Source of the DNA: JAACFF01 sp963807975
GTDB lineage: Bacteria; Chloroflexota; Anaerolineae; Promineifilales; Promineifilaceae
Direction: 5' to 3'
Assembly: GCA_963807975.1 (NCBI GenBank)
Contig: CAWEDV010000001.1
Coordinates: forward strand, 2,170,001-2,234,000
Length of the DNA stretch: 64,000 nt
Of the stretch, positions 8,870 through 18,517 are shown piece after piece; position 1 is the first letter of the stretch, and every line of letters begins with the position of its first letter. The position numbers and the translations under genes were made by a program. The notes under the pieces are model-generated. The model was not told the origin of the DNA. It worked only from the letters and a program-made list of their open reading frames with translations, and searched no databases.

Positions 8870-10003
8870 CTACGATGTTGCTTTGAGTACGCGCAAAATC
8901 TCTTTACCATAGGTTGAACTACGGTAAGCGCCGATAGAATCCAATTGATCCAGCTCTGCGATATTCTGGGGGTTGCTGTTGGCAATATCCCACAGCGCCA
9001 CGCGACTTAAGACCACATCTGACTCCACGCCGCGTAATTTGGCCCGCTCTTTACGCCAGTGGCGCAGCTTATCGTAGCGCAGGACAGCCGCCTCTGACGG
9101 TCGTTTTTTGCCCCGCCGGGGTCTTTTCGGGGGCTTGGCGTTGCGCCCCTTATCAATGACGCGCAGCAATGAACGGCCGTAGCGTCGGCGCTGTCCATGG
9201 GTCATGCCATGTACCTGCGCCAGCTCATCCATATTGCGCGGGGCAAGATGCGTTAGTTCCAGCATCGTTTTTTCATTAAATATTTTAAACAGCGGCTGGT
9301 CGCGACGCTGTGCTTCCTTGTCGCGGTAAATATTGAGCTCTCTAAGAATGGCCTGCTGCTGGGGGCTTAAATTTCGCACGCCATTGATGGACCAGAAGCT
9401 GTCCGGATCAAAGCTGTGGTCATTAAGCGTTATGCGCGTCTGTTCGGCAAAAAGCTCGGCAGCTTCTTCTGCATGGCCCAATTCCTCAATTTCCTTTGCC
9501 AGGCGCTCACGCAGTTGGAAAAGGAAATGAGTATCATGCTGCGCATAAGCGAGCTGCTCCGGAGCCAGGGGGCGCTTGCACCAATTTGATTTCTGGTAAC
9601 GCTTATCAAGACGCACTTCGAAAAACTGCTCCAGGAGACTGGCCAGACCAAAACGTTGGTATCCCAGGATGCGCGCAGCCCACATGGTGTCAAAAAGATT
9701 GTTGAGTTCCCAACCATACTGGCGCTTGACCAAGATCAGATCATATTCAGCGGCGTGGAAGATCTTTTTAACCGCTGGGTCAGCAACAATAAGGCCCAAA
9801 CCGACCAAATCAATTTCTGCGGTGGGATCAATGATGTAGTCCTGAGTAGGCGTAGAGATTTGGATGAGGCAGACCTGTTCGCGGTACGCAAACATGCTGT
9901 TGGCTTCCAGATCGAGAGCGAGGCACGGTTGAGCACGCAGTTGTTCGAGGCAAGCCCGCCATTCAGGGGGAGTGGTTACGTGCACAAAGGGGGGCAGTTT
10001 CAT
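8870..10003 (-). CDS. rnd: ribonuclease D
   Basis: A 377-residue 3'-5' exoribonuclease for tRNA and stable-RNA trimming. The DEDD exonuclease domain occupies about 1-200, with D31 and E33 in LALDLEANS, the second motif in FHAAEYDLILVK and the third in AYAQHDTHFLF. An HRDC domain (about 215-295) follows, then a basic linker (KPPKRPRRGKKRPSE) and a second helical HRDC-like region. It begins three bases after the recJ stop codon, so the two genes are almost certainly one transcript. Length and motifs are normal. Confidence 0.93.
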   Translation of the reverse strand: MKLPPFVHVTTPPEWRACLEQLRAQPCLALDLEANSMFAYREQVCLIQISTPTQDYIIDPTAEIDLVGLGLIVADPAVKKIFHAAEYDLILVKRQYGWELNNLFDTMWAARILGYQRFGLASLLEQFFEVRLDKRYQKSNWCKRPLAPEQLAYAQHDTHFLFQLRERLAKEIEELGHAEEAAELFAEQTRITLNDHSFDPDSFWSINGVRNLSPQQQAILRELNIYRDKEAQRRDQPLFKIFNEKTMLELTHLAPRNMDELAQVHGMTHGQRRRYGRSLLRVIDKGRNAKPPKRPRRGKKRPSEAAVLRYDKLRHWRKERAKLRGVESDVVLSRVALWDIANSNPQNIAELDQLDSIGAYRSSTYGKEILRVLKATS

Positions 10004-10006
10004 GGG

Positions 10007-11734
10007 CTAGTTTTCCGCCGCACGAATGTCCTGAACCATCAACTGTAAGCTGCGACGGCCGTTCCACTCATTAATATTAAGCGAATAAACCAGGTCAATC
10101 ACTTGTGGCAGTTGATTGGCCCAGGCCCCCTGTCGAAAGGCAATAGCGGGCAAAATCTGGTGCGGGGCACCGCCATTGGCATTGCTTAAACGCAGCTGCA
10201 AATGAGCGCCGTCCTGTCCCACCGCGCGATGGCTCATTACCTGCACCTGCTTGCTCTGGAACAAAGGGGATGGATTGGCGAAGCCAGTTGGCTCGAGCTG
10301 GACCAGCGTCTCATAGAGAGCCCAGTCGATCTCATCCAGAGAAAGTTCGCCATCCACCTCGATGGTGGGCACCAAATCCTTTCCAGCCAGCTTGGCCTCG
10401 GCAATACCCAGCATACGTTCGGTAAACAATTCTAGATTCTCATTACGCAGGGTAAGACCCGCGGCCTGGGCATGGCCACCATGCTTGACCAACAGATCGG
10501 CCGCTTCGTCTAGGGCATGGGTGATGTGGAACTCCGGGATTGAGCGGCAGGATCCGCGGCTCACTTCCGGTCCCCTTTCGAGAACGATGGCGGGGCGATA
10601 ATTCCTTTCGGCCAGCCGGCTGGCCACCAGGCCGACAACGCCAGGTTCAAAATCTGCATCACTGGCGATGAGGATCATATTCGTTGCATCGACCATGCCT
10701 TCCGCTTTTTGGCTCAGTTCGGCCGTCAGCCGCTGCCGGTGACTGTTAAGGTCATTAAGCTCCTTGGCCAAAGGGCGGGCCATCAGAGCATTATTGGCCG
10801 CGAGCAGCTTGGCGGCCGTGTAGGCGTGGGCCAAGCGACCAGCGGCATTGATACGCGGCCCAATGCCAAAACCGATGGATTCAGCCGTGATCGCCCCGCG
10901 TTTTAAACCCGTCGTGGAAGCAAGAGCCGCCAAGCCAGGACGGCGCAAATGATTCAAAACCTGCAAGCCATTGATAACCAGCTTGCGATTTTCGCCGAGC
11001 AGCGGGGCCAAGTCAGCCACGGTGCCCACGGCGACAAGGTCCAGGAAATCCTCGACGGCAACCTGGGCTTTGTCGGGTAATTCAGCATAAAGTGCCTGGG
11101 CCAGTTTATAGGCAATACCCACACCAGCGAGCATCGTCTCCGGATATTTGGAATCGGATCTTTTGGGATTGATGACCGCCACGGCTGCGGGCATATCCTT
11201 GCCCAGGCTGTGGTGGTCAGTGATGATCATCCCGATGCCGATCTCGCCCGCATAATCAACTTCACGCAGAGAGCGAATGCCGCAGTCGACGGTAATGATC
11301 AAGCCAGCGCCCATTTCTTTAAGCGTGGTGATCGCCTCCTTGTTAAGGCCATACCCCTCTTTAAAGCGATCAGGGATATACGGCCGTACCTGTTTACGCT
11401 GAAAGCCCAAACCGCGTAGAGCCTGTGTCAATAATACAGTCGATGTGACCCCATCCGCGTCAAAATCACCATAAATGATGATCATTTCCTCATCGTTCAA
11501 CGCCTGACGAATACGGGCTACCGCCTTATCCATATCGGGCAGCAAGAAAGGATCGGTGCTTTCCAGATAGCGTCCCTCCAGAAAGGCCTGTATTTGCGCT
11601 TGCCCGGTGAGGCCGCGATTGTACAGGGTTTGCAGTAAAACAGGGTGCAGATGGCTCAATGTGCTGCGAATATGCGCCGGAACTGGCTCGGCAACCTGCC
11701 AACGACTCTGGCGGATATTCTCAGGACGCAACAT
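10007..11734 (-). CDS. recJ: single-stranded-DNA-specific exonuclease RecJ
   Basis: A 575-residue DHH-family 5'-3' exonuclease acting in recombination and mismatch or base-excision repair. Key motifs are IIYGDFDADGVTSTVLL (metal site), IITVDCGI, MIITDHHSLG (DHH) and GIGPRINAAGRLAHA. The DHHA1 and OB-like domains fill the C-terminal half. Start M at 11734 (MLRPENIRQSRWQVAEP) fits family length; the frame stays open to 12061, but that extension is not RecJ-like and lacks a ribosome site. The rnd gene follows immediately. Confidence 0.94.
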   Translation of the reverse strand: MLRPENIRQSRWQVAEPVPAHIRSTLSHLHPVLLQTLYNRGLTGQAQIQAFLEGRYLESTDPFLLPDMDKAVARIRQALNDEEMIIIYGDFDADGVTSTVLLTQALRGLGFQRKQVRPYIPDRFKEGYGLNKEAITTLKEMGAGLIITVDCGIRSLREVDYAGEIGIGMIITDHHSLGKDMPAAVAVINPKRSDSKYPETMLAGVGIAYKLAQALYAELPDKAQVAVEDFLDLVAVGTVADLAPLLGENRKLVINGLQVLNHLRRPGLAALASTTGLKRGAITAESIGFGIGPRINAAGRLAHAYTAAKLLAANNALMARPLAKELNDLNSHRQRLTAELSQKAEGMVDATNMILIASDADFEPGVVGLVASRLAERNYRPAIVLERGPEVSRGSCRSIPEFHITHALDEAADLLVKHGGHAQAAGLTLRNENLELFTERMLGIAEAKLAGKDLVPTIEVDGELSLDEIDWALYETLVQLEPTGFANPSPLFQSKQVQVMSHRAVGQDGAHLQLRLSNANGGAPHQILPAIAFRQGAWANQLPQVIDLVYSLNINEWNGRRSLQLMVQDIRAAEN

Positions 11735-12101
11735 AAGGTAGCTATGGTAACACGGAACACGTGAATCGTAAACCGCCTCGAACCGCATTTTTATAGCGGC
11801 GAAACAGCGCGGTAAACCCCGGAGATTGCGGAACGGTTTAGTCTCTGCACGGTTCGCCCAATCGCTCCTTGCAGATGTAAAATAAGATCTGGAAATATTG
11901 CCTATTTTGCACGTTTTCCAGAAGAATTCGTTTCCTGAAATAAGGAGCCAATCACTCTTATTCGTTAAGTAGCAATTATTTGGAACCTTTCGGTCACAAT
12001 AATCGTTTATGAAGTATGACATGACCGCATTTGCATCCGGTAAAGTGGCAAAATAGTCCATATTAAATTACAAGGTCTTTGGATTTCGACGGAGGTTGAC
12101 A
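11735..12101. other. divergent intergenic region between recJ and VWA lipoprotein
   Basis: A 367-base gap separates two divergent genes. It is more AT-rich than its surroundings from about 11,880 onwards and must hold both promoters. A GGAGG ribosome site at 12091-12095 serves the plus-strand gene. No open frame here resembles a protein, and no clear consensus promoter pair could be assigned. Confidence 0.5.
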
Positions 12102-13736
12102 ATGAGAATGAGAGCAATCGGGATTCGGTTATTCCTAGTAGTCGTGGTCATTATCTTCGCTGCCTGTTCCTTTTTGCCGCAGGAGGAGTTAGCCGGCAAC
12201 AATTATGCGCCTGCTGCCACTGCGGCCTGGTATGATATGGTGGCCTCGGAAGAGATGGCTTTTGAAGCAGAGGCCCCGGTCGATGCTGTACCTTTGGTAG
12301 GGGAAGGTCCAACTGATTTTAACACTGAAGAATATGACCGGATCTACGAGAACCAGTTTCTGGAAGCGCTTAGCAATCCTCTGTCGACCGTTTCTATAGA
12401 TGTCGACACGGCGTCGTACAGCAATGCGCGCCGTTTCATTAACGATTCGCGCCTTCCGCCCCCTGACGCAGTCCGCATTGAAGAATTCATCAACTACTTC
12501 AACTATGATTACCCCCAACCTGAAGATGAACATCCATTTTCAATCAACGTCGAGCTTTCGCAGGCTCCCTGGAATCCTGAGCACCAGTTGGCTCATATTG
12601 GCCTGCAAGGATTGAACGTACCCAAGGAAGAACTGCCTGACAGCAATTTGGTTTTTCTTATGGATGTTTCCGGCTCGATGAATGATCCCAATAAGCTGCC
12701 ATTGGTTAAACGCGGCTTTCAACTACTGGTAGAACAGATGGCTGAAAGGGATTCGGTGGCGATTGTGGTCTATGCCGGCGCTGCCGGGCTTGTACTGCCA
12801 CCTACGAATGGGGACAACAAAGCCGTCATCTTGCAGGCAATTGAAAATCTGGAGGCGGGCGGCTCAACAGCTGGCGGCGAAGGCATTCAATTAGCCTACC
12901 AAATGGCCGAAGAGAATTTTATTGAAGGTGGAAATAACCGTGTCATACTGGCTACGGATGGGGACTTTAATGTCGGACCATCAAGTGATGGCGAACTCGT
13001 GCGGCTGATTGAGGATAAGCGGGAAGAAGGCATTTTCCTAACTGTGCTCGGTTTTGGAACGGGGAACTATAAAGACTCGAAAATGGAGCAGTTAGCAGAT
13101 AAGGGGAATGGGAACTATGCCTATTTGGACAGCATTCGGGAAGCGAATAAGGTGCTGGTCAGTGAAATGGCAGGGACGCTTTTGACCATTGCCAAGGATG
13201 TAAAAATACAAATTGAGTTTAATCCAGCGAAGGTCAACGCATACCGGCTGATTGGTTATGAGAACCGCTTATTGGCTAAAGAGGATTTCGCCGACGATAC
13301 GAAGGATGCGGGAGAATTAGGAGCGGGAACGGCCGTGACATTCTTATACGAGATTATCCCTGTAGGCGCTGATGAAGCTTTACGACCAACTCCTGAGTTG
13401 AAATATCAGGATAGTGAGGTCTCCGATGAGGCTGTTCAGTCGAATGAATTGTTTAACCTCAAACTGCGCTATAAGCAGCCTGATGGTGATGAAAGCGTAT
13501 TGATGGTTCATCCGGTGCTGGACGCGCCATTGGCTCTTGATCAGACCTCGGACAACTACCGCTTTTCGGCCGCAGTTGCTGGCTTTGGTATGCTCCTGCG
13601 CGACTCGGAATTTAAAGGTGATGCGACCTATGCAGATATGCGAGAGTTGGCCAGAAATGCAATGGGCGAGGATGAGACGGGCTACCGGCTGGAGTTCTTG
13701 CAGTTGGTGGAAACGGCCGATTTGTTAGGCGATTGA
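12102..13736 (+). CDS. YfbK-like von Willebrand factor A domain lipoprotein
   Basis: A 544-residue exported lipoprotein. The signal peptide ends in a lipobox (IIFAACSF, Cys about 22). A VWA N-terminal region (LSTVSIDVDTASYSNARRFI) precedes a VWA domain with MIDAS signature DVSGSM and a second MIDAS element ATDGDFNVG. The YfbK C-terminal domain (about 360-540) follows. The family is widespread and of unknown precise function, probably a surface metal-dependent adhesion or assembly factor. ATG 12102 follows GGAGG by six bases. The gene converges with a membrane protein gene, sharing a hairpin terminator. Confidence 0.9.
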   Translation: MRMRAIGIRLFLVVVVIIFAACSFLPQEELAGNNYAPAATAAWYDMVASEEMAFEAEAPVDAVPLVGEGPTDFNTEEYDRIYENQFLEALSNPLSTVSIDVDTASYSNARRFINDSRLPPPDAVRIEEFINYFNYDYPQPEDEHPFSINVELSQAPWNPEHQLAHIGLQGLNVPKEELPDSNLVFLMDVSGSMNDPNKLPLVKRGFQLLVEQMAERDSVAIVVYAGAAGLVLPPTNGDNKAVILQAIENLEAGGSTAGGEGIQLAYQMAEENFIEGGNNRVILATDGDFNVGPSSDGELVRLIEDKREEGIFLTVLGFGTGNYKDSKMEQLADKGNGNYAYLDSIREANKVLVSEMAGTLLTIAKDVKIQIEFNPAKVNAYRLIGYENRLLAKEDFADDTKDAGELGAGTAVTFLYEIIPVGADEALRPTPELKYQDSEVSDEAVQSNELFNLKLRYKQPDGDESVLMVHPVLDAPLALDQTSDNYRFSAAVAGFGMLLRDSEFKGDATYADMRELARNAMGEDETGYRLEFLQLVETADLLGD

Positions 13737-13768
13737 CGAATCAATTGGCCCCCTTTTAAGTCAAGAAT

Positions 13769-13797
13769 GGTTCAATCTTGAAGATTGAACCTTTTTG
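13769..13797. terminator. hairpin terminator, member of a repeated hairpin family
   Basis: Arms GGTTCAATCTT (13769-13779) and AAGATTGAACC (13781-13791) are followed by five T residues. It closes the VWA gene and also overlaps the end of the opposing GT-C-like gene (stop at 13772). The same arms recur at 50.6 kb. Confidence 0.7.
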
Positions 13798-15253
13798 CGT
13801 TGGGAAATTTGGCCAGCAGCAGCGGCAAGACAAATACAAACAGTATGCCGAGACAATGGGCCAGCAGCTGGCTTCCACCAAGCAGGAAGACGCGGATGTG
13901 ACCGTAAAGGATGACAGAAAGCTGCGTGGTCAGTAGAAACCATAGACCATAGCGCAGACGCAGTTCCGTTTGTCGGTCTTGATCTGTTCCAGCATCCAAA
14001 AGGAGCCAAGGGAAAGGCCAGGCAGCATACCAGATCCGAAAATTGAGCGCCTGCAGTAGGTAGGCAAAAAAGGTATCGGCCGTACCGCGCACGGCCGACC
14101 GTCCCCGCCAGGTCTGCCATAGAAGCCACAAGAGGAACAAGCCCAAGAGCAGCGTTGCGATCTGGGCCACCGTGGTCAATATAGGAGTAATTTCCATACC
14201 CATTTCCTGACCAATCAGAAACAGCGCTGCCATGGGAGAGAAACTGGCCCCGGCCGTCGCCTCCAACAGTAAACGCTGCCCCAGCTGCCAGGGAGAACCA
14301 TAGGGGAAGAAAGCGAGCCAGACCAGCAGCACTCCCCCGGCAGCACTCACAGCCAGAAACTGCAGACGACTGGCGAGAGACGGTCGCGACTTCCAAATCC
14401 TGACAAAAAACAGGGGCAGTGCGAGCAGCGCGATCGGTTTGACCAATGGTCCCAGTAGCATCAGCGAAAAACCAAATTGGTCATGACCACGATGAATGAA
14501 TAGATAACCCAACAGCAAGAAAAATATCATCAGAGCATCATTGTGCCCGTTGGCCACAAAAATGAGCAGCAGCGCCGGATTCCAGACCCAGAGCAAGGTC
14601 TGCGCCGGGCGTAAGGAACCTGCCTTGGAGCTGTTTGTGACACCTTCTGTAGGCGTGAATATCAGCCACAACAAAACAGCCGATCCGAGAAAAGCGATCA
14701 GACCCAAGAGTTTAAACGATAGCAAGCCGAATAGAAGCGTGCCGCTACTGAGCTTAGTCATACCCAATGCCGCTATTTCCCACAACGGGCCATAAGGTGA
14801 GGTAGTTCCGGCCCATTCACCGGCGAGAGGCAGAAAAGGATCAGCTGCAAATTGGTCAGGAGCCACGATGTAAGGGTTCTCGCCGTAAACGGCTTGAATT
14901 CGGCCGCGGATGACATAGCGAATAACGTCATTGGCGTTAATTGGATAAACAAACAATAGGGGCAAAGAATACAAGAAGGAAATCCCTAGCAGCTGCGCCA
15001 AGCCTGGCACATTCTGTGCAGAGCGCAGTTTGCGGTAGGACATGAGTAAAAAGGCAAAAAGCAAGCAGATCAGTGTGCCATAGGCGAACCCTGCGGCCAA
15101 CGAAGGGGCCAGCGAGCGCACGTCTGAAAGTGGAAATTTGTTGTAATTGGGAAGCAAGGGAAACCAGAGGGCCAGAATGACGTAAGCGATCAAGCTGAGG
15201 ATGATCCAGAGCCAGAAAGGAGAACGATCTAGTTTTGCTATAAGCGAATTCAT
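13772..15253 (-). CDS. polytopic membrane glycosyltransferase-like protein (GT-C / DUF2029 type)
   Basis: A 493-residue protein with about 11-12 hydrophobic segments. The first extracytoplasmic loop contains NANDVIRYVIRGRIQAVYGENPYIV, resembling the polyprenyl-phosphate-mannose-dependent mannosyltransferase (MptA/B, GT87-like) loop, and another loop has VWNPALLLIFVANGHNDALM, typical of these GT-C proteins. It likely adds a sugar from a lipid donor outside the membrane. The start at 15253 (MNSLIAKLDRSPFWLW) has a CAGG-type ribosome site; the longer frame from 15385 overlaps the kinase gene. It is probably co-transcribed with the upstream sensor kinase (77-base gap). Confidence 0.75.
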   Translation of the reverse strand: MNSLIAKLDRSPFWLWIILSLIAYVILALWFPLLPNYNKFPLSDVRSLAPSLAAGFAYGTLICLLFAFLLMSYRKLRSAQNVPGLAQLLGISFLYSLPLLFVYPINANDVIRYVIRGRIQAVYGENPYIVAPDQFAADPFLPLAGEWAGTTSPYGPLWEIAALGMTKLSSGTLLFGLLSFKLLGLIAFLGSAVLLWLIFTPTEGVTNSSKAGSLRPAQTLLWVWNPALLLIFVANGHNDALMIFFLLLGYLFIHRGHDQFGFSLMLLGPLVKPIALLALPLFFVRIWKSRPSLASRLQFLAVSAAGGVLLVWLAFFPYGSPWQLGQRLLLEATAGASFSPMAALFLIGQEMGMEITPILTTVAQIATLLLGLFLLWLLWQTWRGRSAVRGTADTFFAYLLQALNFRIWYAAWPFPWLLLDAGTDQDRQTELRLRYGLWFLLTTQLSVILYGHIRVFLLGGSQLLAHCLGILFVFVLPLLLAKFPNAKRFNLQD

Positions 15254-15329
15254 CCTGAAAGAAAACTCAGCGGATTTCGGCGCCACGCCTGCTTGATCAT
15301 ATCCTATGGGACCTACCCGTTCTAGGTGC

Positions 15330-16835
15330 TCAGCTAGACGCGGTCTCCGGAGACCTGTCCTGTTCAGCGTCAGGCTCAATTTCACGATTGTTGGCCATCA
15401 GGGGCACGACCAGCGTCACCGTGGTCCCAGCTCCTGGGGCCGACTTGACCTGCAAGCTGCCATCAATGCGTTCTGCGCGCTCACGCATATTGATCATGCC
15501 CAAACTGCCGCTGTTGACATACTCTTTGTCAATGCTTTCGGTATCGAAACCGATGCCATCATCAACGATGCGGGCAACAAAGAGATCGTCTTCTTGCCAC
15601 AAGCGCACTTCAACCTGCTTGGCTAAGGCATGTTTGCGAGCGTTGGATACCGCTTCTTCGACGATGGTGAAGACAACGCTTTGCGCCTGCGCATTCAAAA
15701 TATCGCCGGCAGCGTTACTGACCAGACGCATCTCGATGTCATCACTTTCGCCAATATGGTTCATCATTTCTTCAAGCGCCGGATCCAAACCGCGCGTCTC
15801 CAAGAGCAGGGGACGCAAGGTGAAGAGCATGCCGCGGATCTCGCGCGAGGTGCGCGCGGCCAATTCCTCCACTTTTTCTATTTCCTGCTGCGCTTTGTGG
15901 GGATCTTTTAGAACCATGCCGCGAATATAGCTCAGGCGCATGGCGATCACAGCGATCTGCTGCGTCGGACCATCATGCAAATCACGGGCCAAATCGCGAC
16001 GCGCTTGCTCATCAGCGGCAATTAGCCTCTGCTTTTCGGCCTCCAGCCGCTGGTACATTTGTGCATTCTGCAAGGCGATAACCGCATGATCGGCAACGGC
16101 CGCAAAGAGCTCAAAATGATCTTCGTCGAAGCGCACGGCCGTGTCGCTGCCCAGGACCATTACACCAAATAACTGGTATCCGGCACGCAGAGGAACCGTG
16201 ACCACGGTCAAGGCATCAGAAAAAGTATCAAATCCTTTAAGTTCGGGATCCTGGCCCGGATTGTCGGTGACCGTAGACTCTGCCAGACGCAGCGCTTCAC
16301 CGACCACACCTTCCTTACCCAGCAGCGTTTTCTCTTCATCCGTGCCCAGAAACCGGCGCCGGGCTAGAGGGACAAGTTCACGGCCGTCAAAAAGAAAAAC
16401 GGCCCCAACGAGGGAGTCACGCGGAACACCCATATCTTCCAGGGCCAGGCTGCAGACATCGAGAGCCTGTTCCACGACGCGTTCGAAGCTTAATGTCGCA
16501 CGCAGCGTTGAGGCCATGCCTTGCAGGGCACGCGCGCGATCATTAGCGATGTTTAGTTCATGCAGTTCACTGCCAATAGTCCGGCTGACTTCACGCAGCA
16601 GGTACATGCGCGTACGGTAGAGGATGAAAAGCGCAATCGCGCCAACGGCGAGTAAGATGATGATGGCAATCAGGATTTCGCGCAGCCACTCCGATATCTG
16701 ATGCGACCAAATCTGAGTGTAGATGAAATAAGAGAGAATGATCTGGATAACCAGCAAGACGAACAGAAAACCCATGGTCAGTTTGTTCAATCGGGCAAAC
16801 TGCAAATTGATGATCTTTCTAACGCGGTGAATCAT
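15330..16835 (-). CDS. NarL-type sensor histidine kinase with GAF domain
   Basis: A 501-residue membrane kinase. Two N-terminal transmembrane helices (about 20-40 and 54-73) enclose only a very short loop, so the signal is probably sensed in the cytoplasm. A GAF domain follows at about 105-265. The HisKA_3 dimerisation region has H287 in RRDLARDLHDGPTQQIAV, and the HATPase domain ends in GSLGMINMRERAERIDGSL and GAGTTVTLVVPL. It would phosphorylate a LuxR/NarL-type regulator; the only one in this window is at 813-1499. The gene lies between a methyltransferase and a GT-C-like gene on the same strand. Confidence 0.92.
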   Translation of the reverse strand: MIHRVRKIINLQFARLNKLTMGFLFVLLVIQIILSYFIYTQIWSHQISEWLREILIAIIILLAVGAIALFILYRTRMYLLREVSRTIGSELHELNIANDRARALQGMASTLRATLSFERVVEQALDVCSLALEDMGVPRDSLVGAVFLFDGRELVPLARRRFLGTDEEKTLLGKEGVVGEALRLAESTVTDNPGQDPELKGFDTFSDALTVVTVPLRAGYQLFGVMVLGSDTAVRFDEDHFELFAAVADHAVIALQNAQMYQRLEAEKQRLIAADEQARRDLARDLHDGPTQQIAVIAMRLSYIRGMVLKDPHKAQQEIEKVEELAARTSREIRGMLFTLRPLLLETRGLDPALEEMMNHIGESDDIEMRLVSNAAGDILNAQAQSVVFTIVEEAVSNARKHALAKQVEVRLWQEDDLFVARIVDDGIGFDTESIDKEYVNSGSLGMINMRERAERIDGSLQVKSAPGAGTTVTLVVPLMANNREIEPDAEQDRSPETASS

Positions 16836-16904
16836 GATTATTTCTTGCTAGCGACCCGCATCGATACCACATGAGGAAACTGATCGCGTCTGAATGATGG
16901 GCAC

Positions 16905-17525
16905 TCACCACTCGCTGCCCACCGCTTTATAAGTCAACCAGGCGGAGCGCCAAGGGGCGCGATCTTCTACTTGGGTCCAACCATATTCAGCCTTTTCGAG
17001 GAGAAAGCCTTGGGCAAAAAGTGACAGCAGCAACTCTTCCTCGATCCAACGGGGCCCGCCATCTTCTTCATGGTCTTCCTCGCCACGCAGGTGAGCGAAA
17101 AGCAAATAGATGGCGCCTGCCGGCAAGAGGCGCAGTAGGCCATCACGATAGGACAGTAGTTCCTCAGCGGACATGGCATGCATGCAGCCAATATCAAGCG
17201 CCAGATCATAGGGTCCTTTGAGGAAGTCCAAGCGGGAAACGTCAGAGGCGTGAAATTTGGTACGCTCGGCAACGCCTGCGGCGCCGGCCCGGCGTTCTGC
17301 TTCTTGAACTGCCTGGGGCACAAAATCGACTCCGTCTACCTGCCAATCATGTTGGGCAAGGTAAATAGAGGATCGGCCGTAACCACAGCCAAGATCCAGG
17401 GCTCGTCCCGCTGGCTGTTTCGCAACGAAGGCCATTAACTCAGGTGGCGGTAAATCATCATCCCAGGGAATCGTCCCTGAGGAATAGCGCTCGGTAAAAC
17501 GTTCTAATCGACTTTTTTCTTCCAT
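16905..17525 (-). CDS. class I SAM-dependent methyltransferase (TehB/thiopurine-like)
   Basis: A 206-residue soluble methyltransferase with motif I ALDLGCGYGRSSIYLA, an acidic loop VDGVDFVPQAV and FHASDVSRLDF. The N-terminal RFTERYSSGTIPWDDDLPPPEL resembles small methyltransferases of the TehB/TPMT superfamily. The substrate is unknown. A tract rich in E and D (RGEEDHEEDGG) lies near residue 155. It is the first gene of a possible three-gene minus-strand unit. Confidence 0.85.
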   Translation of the reverse strand: MEEKSRLERFTERYSSGTIPWDDDLPPPELMAFVAKQPAGRALDLGCGYGRSSIYLAQHDWQVDGVDFVPQAVQEAERRAGAAGVAERTKFHASDVSRLDFLKGPYDLALDIGCMHAMSAEELLSYRDGLLRLLPAGAIYLLFAHLRGEEDHEEDGGPRWIEEELLLSLFAQGFLLEKAEYGWTQVEDRAPWRSAWLTYKAVGSEW

Positions 17526-17670
17526 AATTTGATCTCTTCCGCCTTAGTTTACCATACCACACCTTGCCATGAGACTAACGACATAGTTTGGCAGTTGGGA
17601 AGTGAAGCAGTTGTGTGGTTAACATCACAGCCCGGGCCTTGCGGTCAGGGCACTCTGTATTTGGACATGA

Positions 17671-17676
17671 TATACT
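17671..17676 (+). promoter_or_regulatory. -10 element immediately before start codon
   Basis: TATACT at 17671-17676 ends seven bases before ATG 17684, with no ribosome site between them. This spacing points to a leaderless transcript. No convincing -35 box is seen. Confidence 0.35.
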
Positions 17677-17683
17677 TCGGGTT

Positions 17684-18517
17684 ATGAGTATAGGAGAACG
17701 AAGGCAAGGAACAGCGATAGATTTCACGGCGCAGTGGCCTGGGTACTTGCTGCGTTATGGGGGGCTTGTCCTGGCCTTGCTGCTGCTGGGCTCTGGGCTT
17801 ATCTTGGGATGGTCGGTACTGACCGCACTGGGAATTCTATTGCTAGTGGCAGTTTTCTTTCTCATGTTGGCTGCATTGTGGACGGCAAACCGGCTGTTTG
17901 ATACAGACAGTGAGCAAGTCAGCAATCTGCTGGTTAATATGAGCCAAGGCCTGGCAACGGACCACGTGGCCAATATCGACCTTGGCCTGAGGCAGCAGGC
18001 AATCCTTTTGAGTAGCCACCTGACAACTGGCAAAATCACGGTCGTAGATGTTTACAATCCGCAGCTAACAACTGATTCTGCATTGGCCCGTGCCCGGCGC
18101 CAGGCACCGCCAGCCAAGTCAGACCCACGCCTGATCTGGTACGACGGCCGGTTCGACTTGCTGCCCCTACCTGACAGCAGTGTCGAAGCGGTGTTTATGT
18201 TTCAGGTCTTGTCTGAATTCAGCCAGCATGGTGACCGGCAGGCGCTGCTGCGTGAGGTTCGACGAATCCTAAAACCGAACGGCCGTTTGCTGATCGCGGA
18301 ACAAACCAGTTCCTGGTTAAACTGGTTGCTTGTCGGTTCCAGCTCAGCCAAACTGCAGCCGGTTGACTATTGGCGTGAACTACTGCATGAAGGAGGTCTT
18401 AATGTTTTGCGCCAGGAGGATATTCAAGGCCTCCTAAACTGCCTGCGCGCCGACAAACCGTCCCCCTATGCCGGCAAGCAGCTGCCATTACAACTAAAAT
18501 TCCCGGAGCCATACTAA
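17684..18517 (+). CDS. membrane-anchored class I methyltransferase
   Basis: A 277-residue protein. Two hydrophobic helices near the N-terminus (about 25-40 and 45-65) anchor it in the membrane. The cytoplasmic domain has a degraded motif I (KITVVDVYNPQ), then IWYDGRFDLLPLPDSSVEAVFMFQVLSEF and LKPNGRLLIAEQ, the usual post-core of UbiE-type methyltransferases. The start at 17684 is chosen because of the nearby -10 box; an earlier start at 17615 would precede the promoter. Its stop codon abuts the ATG of the alcohol dehydrogenase, so the two are co-transcribed. The substrate is probably lipid-like, by inference from anchoring. Confidence 0.75.
   Translation: MSIGERRQGTAIDFTAQWPGYLLRYGGLVLALLLLGSGLILGWSVLTALGILLLVAVFFLMLAALWTANRLFDTDSEQVSNLLVNMSQGLATDHVANIDLGLRQQAILLSSHLTTGKITVVDVYNPQLTTDSALARARRQAPPAKSDPRLIWYDGRFDLLPLPDSSVEAVFMFQVLSEFSQHGDRQALLREVRRILKPNGRLLIAEQTSSWLNWLLVGSSSAKLQPVDYWRELLHEGGLNVLRQEDIQGLLNCLRADKPSPYAGKQLPLQLKFPEPY

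Noticed and set aside
10007..12061. RecJ frame extended to 12061 (684 residues)
   Set aside because: The additional 109 residues are rich in N, Y, S and W, do not resemble RecJ and lack a ribosome site; the family N-terminus starts at 11734.
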